Assembly (NCBI GenBank): GCA_031291055.1
Contig: JARLJU010000058.1
Coordinates: forward strand, 1 to 64,000
DNA from: Rudaea sp.
GTDB lineage: Bacteria; Pseudomonadota; Gammaproteobacteria; Xanthomonadales; Rhodanobacteraceae
Reading direction: 5' to 3'
Length of the DNA: 64,000 nucleotides
Shown: positions 57,354 through 64,000 of the stretch, in pieces
Layout of the letters: each line of letters begins with the position of its first letter
Numbering within the stretch: position 1 is the stretch's first letter
Translations under genes and position numbers: made by a program
Notes under the pieces: generated by a model
What the model was told of the DNA's origin: nothing
The model's database searches: none
What the model saw: only the letters and a program-made list of their open reading frames with translations

Positions 57354-59794
57354 CTTTCGCCGGCGGGCTTGGGTTTCAATGCGCTGCGTCTGGCTTCCCA
57401 TTGCGCCGCCTGCTGAGGCTTTCCCCAGGCTTCATATACCTGGATCAACGGTGTCATGTATTCGCCGAGGCGCCAGTGGTCGGCACCGAAATCCTTCTGC
57501 TTTTCGGCAATTGCTGCGAGCAACGCCTGTTCGGCTTCGGCATATCGGCCGGCCTTCAGCAGCGCCTTGCCCAGCCCGAATTCGCCTTCGCCGGTGACCT
57601 CATGCTCCGGGCCGAAGACTTCCCTGGCCTGCGCCACCACCTGTTGCTGAAGCGCCACCGCCTGCGCGGTGTCGCCGACATCGAGCAGATAGTTGGCGTA
57701 GTTGTGGGTCGCACGGATCACATTCGGGTGCCTTTCGCCATATTTCTTGCGCGTGCCATCGAGCGCTCGTTTGTAGTAGGGGCCGGATTCGGCGATTTTC
57801 TCCGGCGTACCCTGCTGGCGCAGCGCGCCCGCAAGGTTGCTGACGATATTGAGGGTCATGCCGTGTTCCGGTCCGTACATCTTTTCGCAGACCGGCAGCA
57901 GGTCCTGGAGAATCTTCGCGCCTTCGGCGTAGCGGTGCGATTCCAGGTACATGATCGCGAAACTGTTCTTGGCTTCGATCGTCTTGGGGTCTTGCGCACC
58001 CAGTGCCCGGGTCTCGCGGTCGATCAAGTCGCGAAAGATCGTCTCGGCCTCGCTGTAGCGGCCAAGATAGGTAAGCAGTTCCGCGTGTACATTCAGTGCC
58101 TCAACCGTGAGGAGGCCATCGTGCCCGTCAACACGCTCAATGGTCGGCAGCAGGTCGGCGATGCGGTGCTCGGCAGCGGGAAAGTCGCCCTTTTCGTTTT
58201 CAACATCCGCAACATCAACGGCGCTGCGCAGCGTTTCGGGATCGTCCGCTCCGCGCGTGCGGCTCAAGGCGGCAAAATTGCGCGCAATGATCTCCGCAGC
58301 CTCCTTGGCATTGCCGTTGTTGAGCGTCTGCCGCGCGAGCTGGCGCTCGATCTGCAGCGTAAGCAGCGCATCGGGGCCGAGGCTTTTCCGCGCCAGGTCG
58401 TAGGCTTGTTGGGTATGCGCAAGCGCGGTCTTGTATTCGCTCAGGCTGTTGTAGCTGGAGCCTATTGTTTTTTCGATGTCGGCCAGTACCTCGGGCTGCC
58501 GGGCCAGTTCCTGCCCGGCGCGGTTGGCAGCGCGATCCAAGACCAAGTGCAACAGAGTCTTGTCCAGATCGCGGGCCTGCCCGGGGTCGACTCCGGAAAG
58601 GACGTCGGTAAGAAAACGCGATGTCTCGCGGCTTTTGTTCGCCTCGATTGTGGCGCGTTCGGCGGCCGCCCGCGCGTGCAGCATGCCGACGATGGCGGCC
58701 GTGGTGCCGGCAATCAATGCCATGGCGATCAGGCCAACGGCGAGGATCGGGCCGCGATTGCGCACGGCGAACGCGCGCAGGCGATAGCGTCGCGTTGGCG
58801 GCACTGCGCTGAGCGGGTAGTGCCGCCGATAGCGGTCCACGTCTTCGGCCAGCGCTTGTGCCGATTCGTAGCGTCGGCTGCGATCCGGATCGATTGCGCG
58901 CGCCAGTACCCAGCGCAGCTGCGCGGGAATCGCGGCCAGCTCGCGCACGCTGTCCGGATGCATCGATGTCGTCTGGCCGAGCGAGGCGAGCAGGGCGGTG
59001 TGCAGTTCGCGGTTGTCCAGCCCTTCGGCGGCAGCCCGGTCCATCGCCTCCTGCGGCGCGAGCAATTCCAGCAGCATGACACCGAGCGCGTACACATCAC
59101 TGCGGATATCGATTTCCCCGGTATTGCCGCGGATCTGCTCCGGACTCATGTAACCGCGCGTGCCGGCGCGCTCCATCAAGGGCATGCCGTCGCCGCCGGT
59201 ATTCTGGGTGGCGCCGAGGGCAATGCCGAAATCAATGATCTTCGGCAGCGGCCGACCGTCCACCTCGGCGACGAGAACATTGTTGGGCTTCAGATCGCGG
59301 TGGATCACGCCCTTCTGATGCGCATGGTGCACGCCGAGACAGATGAGCGCGAACAACGCCAGGGTTTCGTCCAGCGACAGGGCACGCGTGGCGCAATACG
59401 CGGCGAGCGATTGCCCGTCGATCCATTCCATCGCAAAAAACGGATGGCCCTGCGGCGTCGTGCCGGCGTCGTATACTTTTGCAATTGCCGGGTGATCCAT
59501 GCGCGCCAGCGCCTGGCGCTCGACGAGGAAATAAGCCTCGGCCATCCCGCCGCGCAATTGCCCGCGAATCAATTTGAGCGCGACCCGGCGCTGCAGCGGT
59601 TCGAGCTGCTCGACCAGATAGACCGCGCCCATGCCGCCTTCGCCGAGCAGGCGTTCGATGCGATAGGGACCAAGGTGCAGCCCGGTGGGCAGTGTCTGCT
59701 CGGGATCGCCGCCGGCGGCTTCCACGTCAAGTACCGTGGGTTGGTCCGGCGAACTGAATCGGGAGCCGAACGATGGCTGCATCGCTATCCCCAT
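57350..59794 (-). CDS. Ser/Thr protein kinase with transmembrane segment and TPR sensor
   Basis: An 814-residue Hanks-type kinase. The catalytic domain (about residues 40-310) is complete: GEGGMG glycine loop, VALKLI lysine, HRDLKPNN loop, DFG, activation segment and GTRGYMSPEQ. A single membrane helix (GPILAVGLIAMALIAGTTAAIVG) follows near residue 345. The rest is a long array of tetratricopeptide repeats (YKTALAHTQQAYDLARKSLG, YSEAETIFRDLIDRETRALG, YAEAEQALLAAIAEKQKDFG) that would lie outside the cytoplasm. The start at 59794 is chosen; ATG 59782 has a better-spaced GGGGAT site and is equally possible. It is convergent with the FHA-diguanylate cyclase gene. Confidence 0.93.
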   Translation of the reverse strand: MGIAMQPSFGSRFSSPDQPTVLDVEAAGGDPEQTLPTGLHLGPYRIERLLGEGGMGAVYLVEQLEPLQRRVALKLIRGQLRGGMAEAYFLVERQALARMDHPAIAKVYDAGTTPQGHPFFAMEWIDGQSLAAYCATRALSLDETLALFALICLGVHHAHQKGVIHRDLKPNNVLVAEVDGRPLPKIIDFGIALGATQNTGGDGMPLMERAGTRGYMSPEQIRGNTGEIDIRSDVYALGVMLLELLAPQEAMDRAAAEGLDNRELHTALLASLGQTTSMHPDSVRELAAIPAQLRWVLARAIDPDRSRRYESAQALAEDVDRYRRHYPLSAVPPTRRYRLRAFAVRNRGPILAVGLIAMALIAGTTAAIVGMLHARAAAERATIEANKSRETSRFLTDVLSGVDPGQARDLDKTLLHLVLDRAANRAGQELARQPEVLADIEKTIGSSYNSLSEYKTALAHTQQAYDLARKSLGPDALLTLQIERQLARQTLNNGNAKEAAEIIARNFAALSRTRGADDPETLRSAVDVADVENEKGDFPAAEHRIADLLPTIERVDGHDGLLTVEALNVHAELLTYLGRYSEAETIFRDLIDRETRALGAQDPKTIEAKNSFAIMYLESHRYAEGAKILQDLLPVCEKMYGPEHGMTLNIVSNLAGALRQQGTPEKIAESGPYYKRALDGTRKKYGERHPNVIRATHNYANYLLDVGDTAQAVALQQQVVAQAREVFGPEHEVTGEGEFGLGKALLKAGRYAEAEQALLAAIAEKQKDFGADHWRLGEYMTPLIQVYEAWGKPQQAAQWEARRSALKPKPAGES

Positions 59795-59888
59795 GCTGAT
59801 CTTGCGAGTGTAGGCCGAGATTGAGCCGGCGCAAAGCTTGCACCGCCCGAATGGTAAAGTATACGTCCGCAACCGTGGCGCATTTTTC

Positions 59889-60659
59889 ATGGATCCCCGT
59901 TTCGCCGGTATCGAACGCCTGTATGGCGCGGGCTGCGTTGCCCGGCTTGGACGCGCGCACGTCTGCGTGGTCGGCCTGGGTGGCGTCGGTTCCTGGGCGG
60001 TGGAAGCGCTCGCGCGTTCCGGAGTCGGCGAATTGACCCTGATCGATGCGGACGACGTCTGTGTGTCCAACGTCAACCGCCAGTCGCATGCACTGGAAGG
60101 CGAGTACGGACGGCCGAAAGTGGACGTCGTGGCGCAGCGCATGCGCGCGATAAACCCGCGGATCCGCGTGCACGCGCTGACCGAATTTGTGACCCTGGGC
60201 AATCTGGAAACACTGCTCGATCGCGGTTACGACGCCGTGATCGATGCGTGCGACGCCTTGCGCATCAAGGTTGAAATGATCGCGTTCTGCAAACGGCGGA
60301 AAATCCCGATCGTGGTCTCGGGCTCGGCCGGTGGCCGCACCGATCCCTCGCTCATCACGGCACGTGACCTGACCCGTACCGAGCACGACATCCTGCTCGG
60401 GCTGGTGCGGCGGCGCCTGCGCGACGAGCGTGGCTGGACGCGCAACCCCAAGCGCTATTTCGGCGTGCAGGCCGTGTTCTCACGGGAAAACGTGCGCTAT
60501 CTGCAGGCCGACGGCAGCGTCTGCGGCGAGCGGCCTGCCGATAGCGAAGGCAGTCTGAAACTGGACTGCGGCGGCGGCCTGGGCGCCGCAATGCACGTGA
60601 CCGCGACATTCGGCTTTGTTGCGGTGGCCCGCGTGATTGAGCGCCTGCTGGCAGCCTAG
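59889..60659 (+). CDS. tcdA: tRNA threonylcarbamoyladenosine dehydratase
   Basis: A 256-residue E1-like ThiF/MoeB-fold enzyme that cyclises t6A in tRNA with ATP. Signatures are VVGLGGVGSWAVEALARSG, TLIDADDVCVSNVNRQ, DACDALRIKVEMIAFCK and VSGSAGGRTDPSLI. The E. coli CsdL/TcdA organisation is reproduced, including the C-terminal VFSRENVRYL region and a final helix. The ATG at 59889 opens the conserved FAGIERLYG. Its stop overlaps the stop of the convergent tatD gene. Confidence 0.95.
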   Translation: MDPRFAGIERLYGAGCVARLGRAHVCVVGLGGVGSWAVEALARSGVGELTLIDADDVCVSNVNRQSHALEGEYGRPKVDVVAQRMRAINPRIRVHALTEFVTLGNLETLLDRGYDAVIDACDALRIKVEMIAFCKRRKIPIVVSGSAGGRTDPSLITARDLTRTEHDILLGLVRRRLRDERGWTRNPKRYFGVQAVFSRENVRYLQADGSVCGERPADSEGSLKLDCGGGLGAAMHVTATFGFVAVARVIERLLAA

Positions 60660-61423
60660 CTGTTGCCGAGACGGAATAATCGTTCGCAGTTTTGGCTCGT
60701 GGCAGCGGCGATGGTTTGCGCATCCACGTTGCGCAAAGCGGCGATGCACGCACACACTTCGACCAGTCGCGACGGCTCATTGCGCACACCCTGGTGTCCA
60801 TGCAGAGGCTGATCCGGAGCATCGGTTTCCAGCAGCAGATGTTCGATCGGCATGCTGGCGACGATGCCACGCAGGCGACGAGCGCGTTCATAGGTGACAG
60901 GGCCGCCGATACCGAGACAGAAACCCAGCTTCCACAATTGCTGCGCCTGCTCGATGCTGCCGGAAAAACTGTGGACGACGCCGCTCAGCTTGCCAACGCG
61001 CCGGATCGCTGCGGTCACTTCGTCGAGCGCGTGACGTGCGTGCAAGATGACAGGCAACCCGAATTCGCGTGCCAGTTCCAGTTGGCGGTGAAAATAGACG
61101 CGCTGCGTCTCGGCATCGAGGCCCGCGACGTGAAAATCCAGGCCGCACTCGCCAACGGCGACCGGTTTTTCGCGTTCGATCCAGTGTGCCAGTTCAAGCA
61201 GATGCCCGGGCCGGTGCCGGTCCAGAAACATCGGGTGCAGGCCATAGGCGGGATAAAGCCCGTTTTCAGCCGCGCACAGGCTGCGTAGTTTTTCAAAGCC
61301 ATCCAGGGCAATTGCCGGCACAATCTGGCGGGTCACGCCTGTTGCGCGCGCGCGAGCGAGCGCTTGTGCGCGGTCTGCGTCGAACTCGACGGCATCGAAA
61401 TGCGAATGGCTGTCGATCAGCAC
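60656..61423 (-). CDS. TatD-family metal-dependent deoxyribonuclease
   Basis: A 255-residue TIM-barrel hydrolase. The metal ligands are IDSHSHFDAVEF at the N-terminus, AVGECGLDFH (Glu), PVILHARHALDE (His), VVHSFSGS (His) and LLETDAPDQPL (Asp). All TatD signature residues are present. The group acts on DNA 3' ends and in DNA repair/quality control. It precedes mgtE on the minus strand by ten bases (mgtE stop 61434), but the direction places mgtE upstream in transcription, so the two probably share a transcript. Confidence 0.93.
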   Translation of the reverse strand: MLIDSHSHFDAVEFDADRAQALARARATGVTRQIVPAIALDGFEKLRSLCAAENGLYPAYGLHPMFLDRHRPGHLLELAHWIEREKPVAVGECGLDFHVAGLDAETQRVYFHRQLELAREFGLPVILHARHALDEVTAAIRRVGKLSGVVHSFSGSIEQAQQLWKLGFCLGIGGPVTYERARRLRGIVASMPIEHLLLETDAPDQPLHGHQGVRNEPSRLVEVCACIAALRNVDAQTIAAATSQNCERLFRLGNS

Positions 61424-61433
61424 TGCGGCGCCA

Positions 61434-62657
61434 CTAGGGAATCAACCAGCTTGCCGTGCCGAGGAACAGGCCCATGCTGACCACATCGGTGGCTGTAGTC
61501 AGAAAAATGCTCGATGCCATGGCTGGATCGGCGCCCAGACGCTTGAGGCCGAGCGGCACCGCTGCGCCGGCAATCCCGCTGGCAACGCTGCTGACGGCCA
61601 TGGCAAACAGCGTAATCGCTGCCAGCGCCAGGGCGTGCGGATTTTGTTGCAAATGCGCAATTGTGAACATGCCGATGCTGGCGACGAATCCGACCAGCAA
61701 GCCGTTGAGAAATCCGAGCCATGCTTCCTTGAGCATCAGGTCGCGACCGACGCCGGCGCCCAGTTCGTTGAGGGTCATCCCGCGCAGCGTCACCGCCAGC
61801 GCCTGGCAGCCGGCATTGCTGCATTGTCCTGAGAGCACGGGCAGGAATACGGCCAGCAGCACGATGTGGTTCACGGTGTCCTGGAATATTCCGACCACGC
61901 TTGCGGCGACAAAAGCAGTGAGCAGATTCAGCTGCAGCCATGGATGGCGGAACTTCAAAGCGCGTTGCCAGGGGGTGGATGTGCGCTCCTCTTTTTCCAC
62001 ACCGACCATCGAGCCGGCCTGCGCGCTGATCTCGAACGCCTGCTGCTCGAACAGGACCTGGCCACGAACCTTGCCGATCAGGCGACCGTTGTTGTCGCAG
62101 ACCGGATACACAGGATAGTGGCGAGTGACCACTTCGCGCATTGCATCGACCAGGCTGGTCTCGGGGCGCAGGAAAAACGGTTCGCGCACCATGACTTCTT
62201 CCAGGCGCTGACCCGGCTGAGCGAAGAGCAGCTCGCGGAACGTGACGATGCCTGCGAGGCGTCCGTCGGCGTCCGTCGCAAAAACATAGGTGACCAATTG
62301 CTGCCTGACGATCTCGCGCATGGCTTCGATGACTTGGCTCACCGGCGTTTGCGGCCTGAACTGCGCGGGCGAAATCTCCATGAGGCGACCGACGCTGCCT
62401 TCCGGGTAGTGCCAGTCTTTCAGCCACTGTTCGCCTTCGCCCGATGCCGTGGCGGCGGCGATGCGCGCGCGCCGCTCGGCCGAGAATTTTCCCAGGATGT
62501 CGATGGCATGACCGGGGCCGAGTTCAGCCAGCGTCGCGGCGATCGCGGCGTCCGATTGCGACTTGAGGCGATCCGCGGCGCCCTGGGAATCCAGTTCGCG
62601 GATGCCTTCGCTGGATGTGCCGTCACTGAATCGGCGCGGGTTTTCCGAGGAATTCAT
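61434..62657 (-). CDS. mgtE: MgtE-family magnesium transporter
   Basis: A 407-residue divalent-cation channel. The N-terminal helical superhelix domain is short (residues about 20-95, LAELGPGHAIDILGKF). Two CBS domains follow (FATDADGRLAGIVTFRELL and YPVYPVCDNNGRLIGKV). The membrane part from about residue 235 has helices HPWLQLNLLTAFVAASVVGIF, LPVLSGQCSNAGCQALAVTLRG with the family-typical pore-adjacent sequence, and SSIFLTTATDVVSMGLFLG. It is somewhat shorter than the usual 450 residues because the N domain is reduced. ATG 62657 is preceded by GCGGAG. The gene is expressed before tatD. Confidence 0.92.
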   Translation of the reverse strand: MNSSENPRRFSDGTSSEGIRELDSQGAADRLKSQSDAAIAATLAELGPGHAIDILGKFSAERRARIAAATASGEGEQWLKDWHYPEGSVGRLMEISPAQFRPQTPVSQVIEAMREIVRQQLVTYVFATDADGRLAGIVTFRELLFAQPGQRLEEVMVREPFFLRPETSLVDAMREVVTRHYPVYPVCDNNGRLIGKVRGQVLFEQQAFEISAQAGSMVGVEKEERTSTPWQRALKFRHPWLQLNLLTAFVAASVVGIFQDTVNHIVLLAVFLPVLSGQCSNAGCQALAVTLRGMTLNELGAGVGRDLMLKEAWLGFLNGLLVGFVASIGMFTIAHLQQNPHALALAAITLFAMAVSSVASGIAGAAVPLGLKRLGADPAMASSIFLTTATDVVSMGLFLGTASWLIP

Positions 62658-62837
62658 GCAGTCTCCGCTGATCGCCAACGCCCGCCATGCTAACCGAGAC
62701 GCGGAAATCGCGCGCGCTGTCGGGTGGGAGCCCGAACAGCGGTTTCGGAAACGTTCACGTGCTTTGGGCGAAACTGCGACTCAACCAAAGACGCAGTTGT
62801 GCGTGTATGCGGCTGCCAACCGAGCGAGGATGAAGTC

Positions 62838-63317
62838 ATGTTGCGTAACAAAGGAATCATTGTAGTCTTGCTGGTCGCGATGTTCGGCCTGAATGCCTGC
62901 GTAGCGCCACCACCACGCCAGCGCGTGGTCTACCACGAAGGCAGCGATCAGTCCTATTCCGGGCGCTACTGCCACACCTGCGGTACCGTGCGCGATATCG
63001 ACCAGGTGGAAATACGCCAGCAGAACACCGGCGGCGGAGCCGTTCTCGGTGCTATCATCGGCGGTGTGATCGGCAACCAGTTCGGTCGCGGCGGCGGTCG
63101 CGCGGCGGCGACTGCCATTGGTGTCGTCGGCGGGGCTGCTGTCGGCAACTCGGTCGAGGAAAACAATTCGCGCGCGGCCTCGGGCTATGCCTGGCGCTTC
63201 CGCGTCGAACTCGACGATGGTCGCTGGGCGACAGTCACGCAATATGACAACCCCGGTTTTCATCCTGGTGCGCGGGTGATCGTGCGCGGCAATCACCTGG
63301 AAACATTGCCGAACTGA
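62838..63317 (+). CDS. glycine-zipper 2TM-domain lipoprotein (SlyB-like)
   Basis: A 159-residue envelope lipoprotein. The signal peptide ends in the lipobox MFGLNAC, so Cys21 should be acylated. The Gly-zipper core (GGGAVLGAIIGGVIGNQFG and AAATAIGVVGGAAVGNSVE) matches the Rick_17kDa/SlyB family. The C-terminal WRFRVELDDGRWATVTQYDN, with VIVRGNHLETLP, is also typical. ATG 62838 has GAGGA at eight bases. Such proteins span or stabilise the outer membrane; the role here is unspecified. Confidence 0.93.
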   Translation: MLRNKGIIVVLLVAMFGLNACVAPPPRQRVVYHEGSDQSYSGRYCHTCGTVRDIDQVEIRQQNTGGGAVLGAIIGGVIGNQFGRGGGRAAATAIGVVGGAAVGNSVEENNSRAASGYAWRFRVELDDGRWATVTQYDNPGFHPGARVIVRGNHLETLPN

Positions 63318-63688
63318 AGATTGCGGGCCGCAGGTGCCGTCCATGGGGATGGCGCTTGCGTGTCCGACAATGCATCCGCAAACTTGGCCGGCGTGGTTGC
63401 ATTTTTCCGGCTTGGAGCCAATTCCAGCCGGCGAGCATGACCCCCGGCCATCGTGCCGGACTCGTCCAGGCGCGCGCAACTAATCCGGCCTACAAGATTC
63501 ACGAACGCATGACCGCTGCCGCAAGAATAGCGGTTCTGTCGTCCATATGCCGGCTGCAGACCTACGTCTATTGCGCTTCCATTGCGGACCGAGCGATGCT
63601 CCGGACGCATTCGCAAATATGCGCTTCCTGACGAATTGCCGGTGCTGCTTGGGTGCGAGACGACACGCACTGGGGTGATCGACCGGAA
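63318..63688. other. intergenic region without supported gene
   Basis: About 370 bases between the lipoprotein gene and the convergent SleB-like gene. Only frames that overlap on both strands are present, none with a ribosome site. I see no clear terminator. Confidence 0.6.
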
Positions 63689-64000
63689 TCAGTCGGCGCG
63701 ATAGAAGCTGTGATCGCCGATGATCGCCAGTGGACTGCCCTTGGCCCAGGAAGGCGCGCCCGAGTTCGATGCGAAGAAATGATCGGCCTTGGGCACGACG
63801 TCCATGCGCAGGCTGGGCGGCAGCGACCACATTTCCATTGCCACATCGGCAACCAGCCACGCTTCGCGCCAGGATTCCACATCGGTAAAAAGGTAATTTT
63901 TACCCGTTGTGGATAAAGCAAATTGTCCGCGTGCGTTCAGCACGGTGCACAGCGAAGTGCCCCATTGACCATTCTCGCGGCGGCGCATGGCTACTTCGGC
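63689..64000 (-). CDS. SleB-like cell-wall hydrolase, C-terminal part (cut by window edge)
   Basis: The frame is open to the right edge, so the N-terminus is missing. The visible 103 residues match the Hydrolase_2/SleB domain: SLCTVLNARGQFALSTTG, the Trp-rich stretch WREAWLVADVAMEMWSLPPSL, ADHFFASNSGAPSW and the closing AIIGDHSFYRAD. This domain cleaves peptidoglycan, usually after a signal peptide or LysM domain that would lie off the edge. The protein ends immediately after the domain. Confidence 0.85.
   Translation of the reverse strand, partial: AEVAMRRRENGQWGTSLCTVLNARGQFALSTTGKNYLFTDVESWREAWLVADVAMEMWSLPPSLRMDVVPKADHFFASNSGAPSWAKGSPLAIIGDHSFYRAD

Overview
The window is about 64 kb of GC-rich, gene-dense gammaproteobacterial chromosome. 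Its gene set fits the order Xanthomonadales/Lysobacterales, probably Rhodanobacteraceae (Dokdonella/Rudaea-like); this placement is inference. It rests on a methionine synthase split into two overlapping genes, a 1649-residue NAD-glutamate dehydrogenase, class III PHA synthase genes, a NodT-type efflux lipoprotein, and secreted proteins ending in an IF-x-x-x-F-E/D motif. The first 80 bases are pure C and look like a sequencing or assembly artefact in front of a truncated pnp gene. The right edge cuts a SleB-like cell-wall hydrolase.

Layout. 81-3843: 3' end of pnp, phaE-phaC (PHA storage), and a lipid-A-disaccharide-synthase N-terminal-domain protein. 3880-8735 (minus): a methionine-cycle operon, ArsR/methyltransferase (SahR-like) regulator then metH N-part then metH C-part, with a promoter and an inverted-repeat operator in front. 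8891-12719: secreted esterase, acyl-CoA dehydrogenase, membrane diguanylate cyclase. 12903-20685: NAD-GDH, NAD kinase, 5'-nucleotidase and a tandem pair of unknown paralogues. 20694-28524: deacetylase-like protein, glutaryl-CoA dehydrogenase, GNAT, GST, a palindromic repeat, a fused E1 alpha/beta 2-oxoacid dehydrogenase, an FHA-containing class III cyclase, murB. 28521-31932 (minus): pyrD, a ribbon-helix-helix/coiled-coil pair, a DUF4190-like membrane protein and an ALDH7-type dehydrogenase. 32234-38165: complete tripartite RND pump. 38174-41765: two outer-membrane channels and a ModE-like regulator with a candidate ModE-type operator and a 33-codon coupled leader ORF. 41908-42105: a 65-residue unknown peptide gene.

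42309-51534 is a roughly 9.2-kb integrative element in tRNA-Arg(CCT). A perfect 45-bp direct repeat of the 3' half of the tRNA, from the anticodon loop to CCA, flanks it. A tyrosine recombinase lies next to the intact tRNA, and near-identical 22-bp repeats near both ends look like integrase arm sites. One minus-strand series carries the integrase, an AlpA-like protein, a RepB/PriCT-type primase and four small genes. The cargo on the other strand is three exported proteins: a YadA-like-repeat/S74 chaperone protein, a small protein and a beta-helix protein. The last two share the C-terminal motif. This mobile element exporting surface proteins is the most unusual part of the window.

51729-64000 is ordinary chromosome: DUF1993 and DUF2127-like proteins, cold-shock protein, divergent pirins, a haem-binding membrane-anchored protein, an FHA-GGDEF protein convergent with a Ser/Thr kinase-TPR receptor, tcdA, tatD, mgtE, and a glycine-zipper lipoprotein. 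Three FHA or kinase genes in the window hint at phospho-threonine signalling linked to cyclic nucleotides.
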